Assembly: GCF_002216145.1 (NCBI RefSeq)
Contig: NZ_CP022278.1
Coordinates: 1,798,001-1,862,000, forward strand
DNA: 64,000 bases
DNA from: Neisseria chenwenguii
Lineage (GTDB): Bacteria; Pseudomonadota; Gammaproteobacteria; Burkholderiales; Neisseriaceae
Direction of reading: 5' to 3'
In this document: piece after piece, positions 36,570 to 44,860 of the stretch
Layout: every line of letters starts with the position of its first letter
Numbering within the stretch: position 1 is the first letter of the stretch
Made by a program: the position numbers and the translations under genes
The notes under the pieces: generated by a model
What the model was told of the DNA's origin: nothing
What the model saw: the letters and a program-made list of their open reading frames with translations, nothing else
The model's database searches: none

Positions 36570-36597
36570 GACAGTCTGTAAAGGCTGTCTTTTTTTG
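36570..36597 (+). terminator. Intrinsic terminator of the tRNA cluster
   Basis: GACAG, ten-base loop, CTGTC and a run of seven T. Confidence 0.7.
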
Positions 36598-36632
36598 TCT
36601 GTGCCTAATTTGTGTCATTTGTGTCAAATCGC

Positions 36633-37381
36633 TTACTGCCGGTTCCCACTCAATAAGTGGCTGTTGGCGGTAATGTCTGTTTCAAGTTGTGCGAGCTTTC
36701 GGGTGTTTCGATGCAGCTCCGCATCGATGGTCTCACTGGGGAGATACCTTTGATGGATGCGGCTGTCAAAGAGCAATCCTTCACAGGAATATACGAGGAA
36801 GTAATCCGCTTTTCCCGAAAGATAAACTTTGTCTGCATTTATTGGTAACGTCTTCGTAACCAAATCATGGTGGGCTTTATCTGTATGGCGGGGGAATTCG
36901 TTGACGGCCAGCATTGCATCATAACGCTCAAGTGTACTTTGCCAACTTACTTCAGACGGGGGGTGAATACAAACGGTCGTTTCATAACCGTGACGGCGTA
37001 TGTCATCCAATGTTTTCAGTGGGGTTTCGGCGGTTCGGAAAGTGCCTTCCACAGAAATGTTGTAACCTTCATGCAAAGCCTTTTCAATAACCATTCCCGT
37101 CATCGTGGCAGAAAAATCAGCGGTGTATTTCGGCGCATCTTTTCCGTGGCGGTTCTGAATTTCTTCAAAATCCGGATGATAACGGCGGAACTCGTCGCCA
37201 TTTATAACCAGCAGATTTCTCTTCATCTCATCACGAAGCCGTATAACCAAATTTGATTTTCCCACCCTTGGTTGCCCACCCAAGACGAATCCTTTGGGCG
37301 AAGAAGAAGGGCGAGGTAGCTTTTCAGCCGTCAGCTCACCCAAATCCTTTCAAATGCCGCTTGCTCTTCTTTTGCTTCCAT
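36633..37381 (-). pseudogene. Zeta-type toxin (UDP-GlcNAc kinase family), frameshifted
   Basis: Zeta toxins phosphorylate UDP-N-acetylglucosamine and block wall synthesis. ATG at 37381 opens MEAKEEQAAFERIWVS and stops. The body (GELTAEKLPRPSSSPKGFVL, then GGQPRVGKSNLV, INGDEFRRYHP, EGTFR and on) is in another frame, needing one extra base near 37340. The open body runs 36633-37343 and could start only at TTG. The P-loop has Arg where GxxGxGKS needs Gly, so activity is doubtful even if translated. The upstream antitoxin is also interrupted. Confidence 0.82.
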
Positions 37382-37382
37382 A

Positions 37383-37619
37383 TCAAGCAGCCGTTACTGC
37401 CGGAAGATTTTTATACTTATCGAACAGCATATTGCATTCGTCTGCTACTGCCTTGAAATCAATATTTTCATGTTCGGAATCATATAAAAAACTGCACAAT
37501 TCTACGATGCGGTTTTGATCGGCGGTATGTTTACCGCCGATAGGCGTTTTTCAGGCAATCAAAGCCTGCACAGAAGCACCTGTTCGATTAAGTGCATCTT
37601 TTTCCATTAATGTTGCCAT
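37383..37619 (-). pseudogene. Epsilon-like antitoxin of the zeta locus, interrupted by TGA
   Basis: From ATG at 37619 the frame reads MATLMEKDALNRTGASVQAL, two more residues, then TGA at 37551-37553. It continues in the same frame (KTPIGGKHTADQNRIVELCS and on to DECNMLFDKYKNLPAVTAA) and stops one base before the zeta ATG. Size (78 codons), position and coupling fit the antitoxin of chromosomal neisserial epsilon-zeta pairs, but I assign it from context. The nonsense codon should leave only a 22-residue peptide. Confidence 0.65.
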
Positions 37620-37657
37620 ATTCAATCCCTTCTTGAGCAGTTCAAATTGTGACCTAG

Positions 37658-37685
37658 TTATGTATGGGCTTATTTTCATACATAA
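37658..37685. promoter_or_regulatory. Palindrome upstream of the epsilon-zeta locus
   Basis: TTATGTATG (37658-37666) and CATACATAA (37677-37685) are a perfect inverted repeat about 40 bases upstream of the antitoxin start, fitting a promoter-operator. Confidence 0.5.
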
Positions 37686-37715
37686 TAATTGAAGATGCCC
37701 CAACTCTTTTTCCAT

Positions 37716-38102
37716 TCATTTCGAGGCATCAATCACGCGGATACCGTATTGGGGAATAACCGTATCCGCCGTCATCAGCTCCAACCCTTCGGCTTGCGCT
37801 TGGGTAATCAGCATCCGGTCAAACGGATCCTTATGGATTTCCGGTAAAAACCCCGCCTGCCTGCCGTGAAACCATGTAATCGGAAGCGGGATAAATCCCT
37901 CATCCTCAACCACTTCAAAAATATTTTCAGGCAGTGTCAGCAAACCCTTTCCCATTTTGATAGAAAGCTCCCACATCGTCGCTGCGCTGACATAAATCTG
38001 ATTTTGCCGGTTTTGGATACAGTTGCGGGCTTTACCGCCCAAATTCCCGGCATCGGCAAGCCACCAAATCACAACGTGGGTATCCAGCAATATCCGTTTC
38101 AT
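37716..38102 (-). CDS. PIN-domain toxin (VapC-like)
   Basis: 128 residues from ATG 38102, which overlaps the antitoxin stop by one base (TGATG). PIN-domain ribonuclease features are the N-terminal LLDTHVVIWW (Asp ligand), ATMWELSIK (Glu), HKDPFDRMLITQA (Asp) and LMTADTVI (Asp). All four acidic positions are present, so it looks intact. The HxDPFDRxLxAQA form is typical of PIN toxins paired with Phd-type antitoxins. Only intact toxin fully contained in the window. Confidence 0.92.
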   Translation of the reverse strand: MKRILLDTHVVIWWLADAGNLGGKARNCIQNRQNQIYVSAATMWELSIKMGKGLLTLPENIFEVVEDEGFIPLPITWFHGRQAGFLPEIHKDPFDRMLITQAQAEGLELMTADTVIPQYGIRVIDASK

Positions 38103-38344
38103 CACCAACCCTCAAATTCAGATTCGATTTCACGGTTGCCCGCATCAAACTGATGCAGGTCGGGAACGGCGTTTTCAGCAAAAAAAGCTGCCAGCCGGCC
38201 GGGTTTTCTAGACGGTTTGTCCAACGGAACAATCTGCACATAAGGCTTGCCGTGTTTGGCAATGATGACCTGCTCGCCCTCTGCTGCGCATTTGACCAAG
38301 TGGCTCAAATTGGTTTTCGCATCGTGTATATTCGCCTGAATCAT
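38102..38344 (-). CDS. Phd/YefM-family antitoxin of the PIN toxin
   Basis: 80 residues: MIQANIHDAKTNLSHLVKCA is the dimerising, DNA-binding Phd fold, with GEQVIIAKHGKPYVQIVPL following. The C-terminal tail (RKPGRLAAFF onward) should wrap the toxin. Typical size, one-base overlap with the toxin. An inverted repeat ATGGTTTA/TAAACCAT (38343-38379) surrounds its start and upstream region, consistent with autoregulation. Confidence 0.9.
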   Translation of the reverse strand: MIQANIHDAKTNLSHLVKCAAEGEQVIIAKHGKPYVQIVPLDKPSRKPGRLAAFFAENAVPDLHQFDAGNREIESEFEGW

Positions 38345-38379
38345 GGTTTACCCCTTAAAAATTTAGCTAATTAAACCAT
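38343..38379. promoter_or_regulatory. Inverted repeat over the antitoxin start and promoter
   Basis: ATGGTTTA (38343-38350) and TAAACCAT (38372-38379) are perfect arms overlapping the start codon of the antitoxin gene. Probable operator. Confidence 0.45.
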
Positions 38380-38400
38380 ATTTAGGTGTTTTAATCAAAA

Positions 38401-38429
38401 AAAGGCCGTCTGAAGTTTCAGACGGCCTT
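38401..38429. terminator. Inverted uptake-sequence pair upstream of trmA
   Basis: AAAGGCCGTCTGAA and TTCAGACGGCCTT form a stem in the gap between the divergent antitoxin and trmA genes. Confidence 0.6.
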
Positions 38430-38489
38430 CCCGTAGTTCATTGTATAATTGCGGCGGGGCTAGGTAGCAACAAAGCCTCATTGCAGTGG

Positions 38490-38555
38490 GGCTTTTTACT
38501 GAAACCTGCCCCTACAAGCGTTTCTCAAGATTTTCAGCTTTTTTGCAAAGGTCCC
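38490..38555. mobile_element. Right-end fragment of the GAGACC MITE-like element
   Basis: GAAACCTGCCCCTACAAGCG and CAGCTTTTTTGCAAAGGTCC repeat the right half of the element at 6643-6816 with a few changes. The left half is missing. It lies in the trmA leader. Confidence 0.65.
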
Positions 38556-38618
38556 GGCCTTTTTGTTCCATATCTATTTATCCAAACTACGCACCAACCC
38601 AAATCCCAAGAGCCGAAT

Positions 38619-39704
38619 ATGAACGCCTACCAGCAGCTTACCGAGAAAACCGATTATCTGAACAACCTGTTTCAAGATTTGGATTTTCCCACGATCGGAG
38701 TTTTCGAATCGCCGGAAAAACACTACCGGATGCGTGCGGAATTTCGCGTATGGCATGAGGGCGACGAGATTTTTTACGCCATGTTCGAGCGCGGACAGAA
38801 AGCCAGCGGGGCAAGTCTGCTGCGTTGCGACCAATTCGATGCCGCGCATGATTCCATCAACGCCCTGATGCCGCGCCTGATTGAAGCCGTCAGCCCCGTT
38901 CCGCTGCTGAAAAACCGCTGGTATGCCGTGGAATTTCTCGCGACGCTCAGCGGCGAAATGCTGGTAACGATGATTTACCACAAAAAACTGGACGAACAAT
39001 GGGAAGCCGCTGCCCGTGCGCTGCAAAGCAGTCTGGGTATCCGCATTATCGGCCGCAGCAGGGGGCAGAAGCTGGTGTTGGCGCAGGATTTCGTCACCGA
39101 AACGCTGAACGTCGGCGGCAAAGCGTTCCGCTACCGCCAAATCGAAGGCAGCTTTACCCAGCCCAATGCGAAAGTGTGCGAAAAAATGCTGGCTTGGGCA
39201 TGCAGCGCGGCTGAAGGCTTGGGCGGCGATCTGCTCGAACTTTATTGCGGCAACGGCAATTTCACACTGCCGCTGGCGACCCAATTCGACAAAGTCTTGG
39301 CAACAGAAGTTTCCAAAACTTCTGTTAACGCTGCTTTATGGAACATCGAAGCAAATCAAAGCCATAACGTCAAAATCGCCCGCCTTTCGGCTGAAGAGTT
39401 TACCGAAGCCTACATGCAAAACCGTTCGTTCCGCCGTCTTCAAGAGCAGGGCATTGCGCTTGCGGATTACCGTTTTTCCACCATTTTCGTCGATCCCCCG
39501 CGAGCGGGCGTGGACGATGAAACGCTGAAACTGGTAGCACAATTCGACAACGTGATTTACATTTCCTGCAACCCCGAAACCCTGCGCGCCAATTTGGACA
39601 AACTGACCGAAACCCACGAAATCACCCGCGCCGCGCTGTTTGACCAGTTTCCGTTTACCCGTCATATCGAAAGCGGCGTATTGCTGAAGCGTAAGGGGGC
39701 GTAA
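38619..39704 (+). CDS. trmA: tRNA (uracil-5-)-methyltransferase TrmA
   Basis: TrmA methylates U54 in tRNA T loops. ATG 38619 (MNAYQQLTEKTDYLNNLF) matches the family and gives 361 residues. The longer frame begins within a repeat. SAM-binding LELYCGNGNFTLPLA is near residue 207, then IFVDPPRAG near residue 290 and the catalytic YISCNPETL near residue 312. No TRAM domain, as expected for TrmA. Single gene. Confidence 0.96.
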   Translation: MNAYQQLTEKTDYLNNLFQDLDFPTIGVFESPEKHYRMRAEFRVWHEGDEIFYAMFERGQKASGASLLRCDQFDAAHDSINALMPRLIEAVSPVPLLKNRWYAVEFLATLSGEMLVTMIYHKKLDEQWEAAARALQSSLGIRIIGRSRGQKLVLAQDFVTETLNVGGKAFRYRQIEGSFTQPNAKVCEKMLAWACSAAEGLGGDLLELYCGNGNFTLPLATQFDKVLATEVSKTSVNAALWNIEANQSHNVKIARLSAEEFTEAYMQNRSFRRLQEQGIALADYRFSTIFVDPPRAGVDDETLKLVAQFDNVIYISCNPETLRANLDKLTETHEITRAALFDQFPFTRHIESGVLLKRKGA

Positions 39705-39724
39705 GGCGCAACGCACATAAACAT

Positions 39725-39754
39725 GAGGCCGTCTGAATATTTTCAGACGGCCTC
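39725..39754. terminator. Inverted uptake-sequence pair, bidirectional terminator
   Basis: GAGGCCGTCTGAA and TTCAGACGGCCTC between convergent trmA and pta. Confidence 0.85.
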
Positions 39755-39774
39755 TGTTTTCTTCAGAAACGCGT

Positions 39775-41277
39775 TTACATCTGCGATGCCTGAATGGCGG
39801 TCAGGGCGATGGTGTACACGATGTCGTCAACCAGCGCGCCGCGCGAGAGGTCGTTGACCGGTTTGCGCAGGCCTTGCAGCATGGGGCCGACGCTCAAGAC
39901 GTTGGCGTTGCGCTGTACGGCTTTGTAGGTACAGTTGCCGGTGTTCAAATCAGGGAACACCAACACGGTAGCCTGGCCGGCGACTTTGCTGTTTGGCGCT
40001 TTGGATTTTGCCACGCTCGGCACGGTCGCCGCGTCGTATTGCAGCGGGCCGTCGATGGGCAAATCGGGGCGTTTTTCCTGCGCGATTTTGGTCGCTTCGA
40101 TTACAGCGTCAACGTCGGGGCCGCTGCCTGAGTTGACGGTGGAGTAGGAAATCAGAGCGACTTTGGGATCAATACCGAAGGCTTTGGCCGAACCGGCGGT
40201 TTGGATGGCGATGTCGGCCAGTTGCTCGGGTGTCGGGTTGGGATTCACTGCGCAGTCGGCGAAAGCGACGACCTGGTTGGGCAGCAGCATGAAGAACACG
40301 CTGGAAACGAGGCTGGCGCCGGGGGCGGTTTTAATCAGTTGCAGCGCGGGGCGGATGGTGTTGGCGGTGGTGTGGACGGCACCGGATACCAAGCCGTCCA
40401 CATCATTTTGCGCCATCATCATGGTGCCGAGTACGACGGTGTCTTGCAGCTGTTCGCGCGCCTGCTCGGGCGTCAGACCTTTGGATTTGCGCAGTTCGCA
40501 CATCGGCGCGACGTATTGTTCGACCAATGTGGCGGGGTCGATGATTTCCAGCGAGTCGGGCAGGGTGATGTGGCGTTCTTTGGCGACCGCTTCGACTTCG
40601 GCACGCGGCGCAAGCAATACGCAGCGGGCGATGCCTTTTTCGTGACAGATGGCGGCGGCCTGGACGGTACGCGGTTCGGCACCTTCGGGCAACACGATGC
40701 GTTTGTCGGCCTTGCGGGCGGATTCAATCATGTTGAAACGGAACTGTGCCGGCGAGAGGCGGCTGCGCACGCGGTCGGTCAGTTCGCTCAAATTGCCCAA
40801 GGCGCTGCTTGAACCGAAGAAGGTCAGGCCGGTTTTCTCGGCAACGGCTTCGCCGACGCCGCTTTCGGCGTTGTCCAAAATAAAGCCCGCCAAAACGCCC
40901 GGCGCGGTTACGTAAGACTGTTTGGCAAGGTTGAGTTTTTGCACCATGTATTCGATGTCGTTGTCGCAGGTATGGGCAGCGAAGACGACGGCGGCATCCA
41001 GCGACAGCGCCAGTTCGACGTTTTTGGTGGCGAGGAACATTTTTTCAGGGTCGGGGCGGATGCCTTCGACGACCAGGTTTTTTGCGTTCAGCGCAGCGGT
41101 TTCGCCGACCACGGCGTCAAGCCAGTCGTCGCTTTTGCCTTGAGCGAGCAGTTTTTCGGCGGCACCGTTGTCGTCCAGCGCACGGAAAGTCTGTGCGTCA
41201 AGCGCAGCGGCAACGGCGCGGGTAACGGCTTGGGCGTCGGTACCGGTGGAAACGGGAACAATCAAGATATTTGCCAT
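39775..41277 (-). CDS. pta: Phosphate acetyltransferase
   Basis: Pta converts acetyl-CoA and phosphate to acetyl phosphate, feeding acetate kinase. The 500-residue protein has an N-terminal region with the start [20 protein letters not shown] and a shortened regulatory part, then the PTA/PTB catalytic domain from about residue 175 ([17 protein letters not shown]) through [33 protein letters not shown]. It is shorter than the ~700-residue E. coli enzyme, as the DRTGG-containing middle is compressed. ackA is 12 kb away. Confidence 0.95.
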   Translation of the reverse strand: MANILIVPVSTGTDAQAVTRAVAAALDAQTFRALDDNGAAEKLLAQGKSDDWLDAVVGETAALNAKNLVVEGIRPDPEKMFLATKNVELALSLDAAVVFAAHTCDNDIEYMVQKLNLAKQSYVTAPGVLAGFILDNAESGVGEAVAEKTGLTFFGSSSALGNLSELTDRVRSRLSPAQFRFNMIESARKADKRIVLPEGAEPRTVQAAAICHEKGIARCVLLAPRAEVEAVAKERHITLPDSLEIIDPATLVEQYVAPMCELRKSKGLTPEQAREQLQDTVVLGTMMMAQNDVDGLVSGAVHTTANTIRPALQLIKTAPGASLVSSVFFMLLPNQVVAFADCAVNPNPTPEQLADIAIQTAGSAKAFGIDPKVALISYSTVNSGSGPDVDAVIEATKIAQEKRPDLPIDGPLQYDAATVPSVAKSKAPNSKVAGQATVLVFPDLNTGNCTYKAVQRNANVLSVGPMLQGLRKPVNDLSRGALVDDIVYTIALTAIQASQM

Positions 41278-41455
41278 TTTGGGGTATCCTTTTTGTGGAA
41301 ATTTTCGGGAAAAACGGTTTTCGTCCTCTCAGAGCATTTCTCCGAGTAGGGGTTATCCTAGCATTTTAGTCAGCCAAAGCAACGGCTTGCGTTTTTCAGA
41401 CGGCCTGTTTGAGCCGTACCGGGCGGACTAGGAACTCATTGGTTTATACATGATT

Positions 41456-41513
41456 AAAGGCCGTCTGAAAAGGTGTTCCACTAAGGTTTTGAAACTTTTC
41501 AGACGGCCTTTTG
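41456..41513. terminator. Inverted uptake-sequence pair with long loop
   Basis: AAAGGCCGTCTGAAAAG and CTTTTCAGACGGCCTTT surround a 24-base loop. Confidence 0.6.
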
Positions 41514-41692
41514 CCTTATGTCATTAATTTCTTAATTTTCATCAGTTACCATAATCTCTGGAAGCAAGCTGTATCAGATGTATCCGCCTGCTGTTTAGAA
41601 TGAACTTTTTCTGCACGCCCTATTTGCTGTATATATCCCGCCGAATTGGTAAACGGCTTGGAAAATTCTCACAAACAGGGTTGATGTTACAT

Positions 41693-41729
41693 AAAGGCCG
41701 TCTGAAAAATGATTTTCAGACGGCCTTTT
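41693..41729 (-). terminator. Inverted uptake-sequence pair downstream of the peptide gene
   Basis: AAAGGCCGTCTGAAAA and TTTTCAGACGGCCTTTT form a stem 124 bases beyond the stop of the GG-leader peptide gene. Confidence 0.65.
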
Positions 41730-41852
41730 GCCGGTTTGGTCGGACTGCTTTATTCGGGATGTTCAATCAGTCATTGAGCAACGGTAAAGGTTACCTCAAT
41801 CAATCGATTTCCGAATCATAGCTCGAAACAACTTTACCGAAGTAAATAAAGG

Positions 41853-41951
41853 TCAGAATTCGACACCGACAAAGCCCAAAGGTCCCAGATGGACACCGTA
41901 GCGTTTGCCGCCCGAAACCGCGTCAAGTTCGCTGAAGGTCAGTTCTTGCAT
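41853..41951 (-). CDS. Double-glycine leader peptide, bacteriocin-like (32 aa)
   Basis: A 33-codon gene. GGAGAAAC lies at a good distance before ATG 41951. The leader MQELTFSELDAVSGG fits the double-glycine consensus (LSxxELxxIxGG) recognised by C39-peptidase ABC exporters. The predicted 17-residue core starts KRYG, is Gly-rich and hydrophobic and ends VGVEF. Such peptides are class II bacteriocins, microcins or signalling peptides. No exporter, immunity or modification gene is next to it, so any exporter must lie elsewhere. It sits at the edge of a strongly AT-rich stretch unlike its neighbours. Class confident from the leader; role unknown. Confidence 0.7.
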   Translation of the reverse strand: MQELTFSELDAVSGGKRYGVHLGPLGFVGVEF

Positions 41952-42027
41952 GATGTTTCTCCTAATGAAATAAACCAAAAAATCAGAAATCTATTTTGCA
42001 GTACCGTCATTATTTAAATATAAGCAT
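41939..42027 (-). other. Possible coupled mini-ORFs in the peptide leader
   Basis: ATG 42027, preceded by a perfect AGGAGG, encodes only MLIFK. Its TAA overlaps ATG 42010 (TAATG), which opens a 23-residue frame MTVLQNRFLIFWFISLGE and on, ending at 41939 inside the peptide gene. The arrangement could be a translational leader controlling the peptide, or coincidence in AT-rich DNA. Confidence 0.35.
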
Positions 42028-42430
42028 AAGCGCCTCCTAATATATTTACTACATTTAATTACATTTAAATTTTAATATATGCTATTCGGAAAAAAATTTA
42101 TATATTTTTATATATAAAATATATTATAAATATTTTAAGTTAGATAATTCAATTTTAGATTATATTTAATCTGTATTTTATTCTGATATTTTATATAAAA
42201 ATAATGTTATATACGGACGGTAATAATTTTTTAAATTCTTGACTACATGCGACTACGTTTACAGCTAAAACCTGCCTGCAGTAATTTGGTTCCTGTCTTA
42301 AATGTTATCTTTTGAAAGATTGTGTTAAGATTTAGATTGTTTTAGGTAGGTATGCTGCATAACAATCAAAGATTCCATTTACCAAATGAGATAAATATTT
42401 AAATAGTATTTAATAAGTGGAATTAAATTA
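41952..42430. other. Very AT-rich region upstream of the GG-leader peptide gene
   Basis: Composition drops sharply: 42040-42240 is nearly all A and T, compared with GC-rich neighbours. No open frame beyond the mini-ORFs and no uptake sequence until 42433. TTGACT at 42239 is a -35-like element on the plus strand with no gene behind it. Likely a promoter region or foreign DNA. Confidence 0.5.
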
Positions 42431-42465
42431 AAGGCCGTCTGAAAATATTTTTCAGACGGCCTTTA
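42431..42465 (-). terminator. Inverted uptake-sequence pair, prfA terminator
   Basis: AAAGGCCGTCTGAAAA and TTTTCAGACGGCCTTT just past the prfA stop. Confidence 0.85.
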
Positions 42466-42475
42466 ATTTCTTGAT

Positions 42476-43552
42476 TCAATCCCCCATCGCCGCCAACAGT
42501 TCGGCCTGATGCTCGGCAATCAGCGCGTTGGTGAGTTCTTCCAAGTCGCCGTCCATGATGAAATCGAGTTTGTGCAGCGTCAGGTTGATGCGGTGGTCGG
42601 TCACGCGGCCTTGCGGATAGTTATAGGTGCGGATGCGTTCGCTGCGTTCGCCACTGCCGATGAGCGATTTGCGTTCGGCGGCTTCTTTGGCTTGCGCTTC
42701 GCGTTTTTGCGCGTCGTTCAAACGCGCGGCCAAAACTTTCATTGCCTGCGCTTTGTTGGCGTGTTGGCTGCGGCCGTCCTGACACTCGACCACCATGCCG
42801 GTCGGCAGGTGGGTAATGCGCACGGCGGAATCGGTTTTGTTGATGTGCTGGCCGCCCGCACCCGATGCGCGGAAGGTATCGATGCGCAAATCGGCCGGGT
42901 TCAGCTCGATGTCTTCCAACTCGTCGGCTTCGGGCATGACCGCCACGGTACAGGCCGATGTATGGATACGCCCCTGGCTTTCGGTGGCCGGAACGCGCTG
43001 CACGCGATGGCCGCCCGACTCGAATTTCAGACGGCTGTATACGCCGAGTCCGACAATGCGCGCAATCACTTCCTTATAGCCGCCGAGTTCACTTTCGTTG
43101 GCCGACACGATTTCCACCTGCCAACGGTTGCGTTCGGCGTAACGGCTGTACATCCGCAGCAAATCTCCTGCAAACAGCGCCGCTTCGTCGCCGCCCGTTC
43201 CAGCGCGCACCTCGATGAAAATGTTTTTGTCGTCGTCGGCATCTTTGGGCAGCAGCAGCTTTTGCAGTTCGGTGTCCAGCGTTTCAATCAGTGCATTGGC
43301 CGTTTCGATTTCCTCGGCGGCAAACTCTTTCATTTCAGGGTCTTGCAGCATTTCCTGCGCATCGGCCAAATCGCTTTGCGCCTGACGGTATTTCTGGAAC
43401 ACTTCCACCACCGGTGTCAGCTCCGCGTGTTCGCGCGTGAGCTTGCGGTAGTTGTCCATATCGTCGGCGGCTTCGGGCTGACCGAGCAGATAGGTCACTT
43501 CTTCCAAGCGGTCGGAGAGTTGGCTGAGTTTTTCGAGAATTGAAGGTTTCAT
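42476..43552 (-). CDS. prfA: Peptide chain release factor 1
   Basis: RF1 terminates translation at UAA and UAG. The 358-residue protein has the codon-recognition PAT motif ([15 protein letters not shown], about residue 184) and the peptidyl-hydrolysis GGQ in [18 protein letters not shown] (about residue 230), with the conserved C-terminal [17 protein letters not shown]. Length and order are normal. No hemK/prmC gene follows, unlike in E. coli. Confidence 0.97.
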   Translation of the reverse strand: MKPSILEKLSQLSDRLEEVTYLLGQPEAADDMDNYRKLTREHAELTPVVEVFQKYRQAQSDLADAQEMLQDPEMKEFAAEEIETANALIETLDTELQKLLLPKDADDDKNIFIEVRAGTGGDEAALFAGDLLRMYSRYAERNRWQVEIVSANESELGGYKEVIARIVGLGVYSRLKFESGGHRVQRVPATESQGRIHTSACTVAVMPEADELEDIELNPADLRIDTFRASGAGGQHINKTDSAVRITHLPTGMVVECQDGRSQHANKAQAMKVLAARLNDAQKREAQAKEAAERKSLIGSGERSERIRTYNYPQGRVTDHRINLTLHKLDFIMDGDLEELTNALIAEHQAELLAAMGD

Positions 43553-43871
43553 GTTTTTCCACAGTTGAGGCCGTCTGAATTTCAGACGGCCTTTGAATGG
43601 TTTGTCTTAGGGGGCATATTATAACTTAAGAAAACTTAAAATTTCAGACGGCCTGATTGGGATTTTGGGTGGTTAGCCGTGCTTGTCCGCGCTGAATGTT
43701 TTAGCTTCGTCCGGTACAGGTGGCTTGACCGCCGTAGGTACGGTTAGCCGTTCCAATACGGTGTAACCGTACGAATGTCTTGAAACGGTAAAAATGCCGT
43801 CTGAAAAGTTGGAAATGCTTTCAGACAGCATGGGTTTTGTACTGCGGGACAAAGGCCGTCTGGAAAAACAC
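43553..43871. repeat. Gap with uptake sequences and a CGGTTAG hairpin repeat
   Basis: A palindromic uptake pair lies at 43567-43592. GTACGGTTAG and GTAACCGTAC (43738-43774) form a hairpin of the same family as 6562-6605 and 6868-6907. Uptake-like sequence is also near 43855. No gene. Confidence 0.6.
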
Positions 43872-44660
43872 CTATTCGGAAAATCTTGCCAACAGCGCAT
43901 CGACATTTGCTTCCGTCTGTCGCGCCACGTCTTCCGGTGCGATGCCGCGAAGCTGTGCGGTGATTTCTGCGATTTTGCGCACGTTTGCGGGCGTATTGGT
44001 TTCGCCGCGCAGCATAAACGGGCTGTCGGTTTCCAAAACGATTTTGTCCAACGGCAGTTCCGCCGCCGCCGCACGGGCTTTTTTCGCGGCGGGGTTGAGC
44101 AGCAGCAGCGAGCCGATGCCGATGAGAAAGCCTTGTTTGATAAAGGTTTCCGCCTCTTCCAAACTGCCCGAAAACGCATGAACTATCCCGCCCTGCGTGA
44201 AACGGGTCTGTCTGACCGAGGCTGCAACCGCGGCAGCGGCTTTCAGGCAGTGGATAATCACAGGCCGTCTGAAAACCTGCGCGAGCGCGAGTTGGGCTTC
44301 AAAGCAGCGGATTTGGCGTGCGCGCTGCGCGGCGGTTTGGGCTTTGTCGTAAAAATCCAAACCGGTTTCGCCGACCAAAAGCTGCGGATGTTCGCGCAAA
44401 AGGCGGGAAAGTCCGGCAAAATCCGCATCGTCGGCAGACTCGGCAAACCACGGATGAATGCCGACGGCGGCATGGAAAACGGGCGCATTTTTTTCAGACG
44501 GCCTTTGTGCCAAATCCATCACATTTTGCCAATCCTGCCGCTGCGCCGACGGCACGACAAACCGCCGCACGCCCTGATGTTGCGCGGTTTGCAGAATTTC
44601 GCTCAAACGCACCCGCAGGGAGGGAGCGGTGAGGTGGCAATGGGTGTCGGTGAGGAGCAT
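43872..44660 (-). CDS. TatD-family metal-dependent hydrolase
   Basis: 262 residues from ATG 44660 (GTG 44678 in the longer frame is less likely). The TatD fold shows LTDTHCHL (metal-binding HxH, residues 4-11), VGIHPWF, VGETGLDFY with the metal Glu, VIIHCLKA, HAFSGS and LETDSPFML (Asp). TatD proteins are metal-dependent DNases/exonucleases. An uptake sequence encodes RPSEKN within the frame. The gene is preceded by repeats. The substrate in Neisseria is not established. Confidence 0.92.
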   Translation of the reverse strand: MLLTDTHCHLTAPSLRVRLSEILQTAQHQGVRRFVVPSAQRQDWQNVMDLAQRPSEKNAPVFHAAVGIHPWFAESADDADFAGLSRLLREHPQLLVGETGLDFYDKAQTAAQRARQIRCFEAQLALAQVFRRPVIIHCLKAAAAVAASVRQTRFTQGGIVHAFSGSLEEAETFIKQGFLIGIGSLLLLNPAAKKARAAAAELPLDKIVLETDSPFMLRGETNTPANVRKIAEITAQLRGIAPEDVARQTEANVDALLARFSE

Positions 44661-44752
44661 GGGCTGAGGGCTTGGCACAAATAAAAAAACGTCCGTGAAA
44701 GCTCGATTGGTGGGTGCAGGGGGCGGCGACGCTTACCAACCATCGAAGCACT

Positions 44753-44808
44753 TGGACTAAGCGTAGCCGAAGTGCTTGCGCTGAGCGTAGTCGAAGTGTC
44801 AGACGGCT
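44753..44808. repeat. CTGAGCG repeat with uptake sequence upstream of tatD
   Basis: CTAAGCGTAGCCGAAGTGC and CTGAGCGTAGTCGAAGTG are tandem units that end in the inverted uptake core TCAGACGGC, again the cassette found inside ligA. Confidence 0.7.
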
Positions 44809-44860
44809 ATTTTGGCTTTCGCAACGGTTTCAGGCCGTCTGAAACTTTCGACTTTATCCC

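Larger units (their letters stand above)
41278..41852. other. Gap between pta and the peptide gene
   Basis: About 575 bases. It contains two uptake-sequence palindromes (41456-41513 and 41693-41729) and the pta promoter region. The 73-codon plus-strand frame at 41600 crosses the second palindrome and is not supported. No gene seen. Confidence 0.6.

Noticed and set aside
41600-41821. 73-codon plus-strand frame near the GG peptide
   Set aside because: It runs through an uptake-sequence palindrome and has no ribosome site, so it is unlikely to be an immunity gene.
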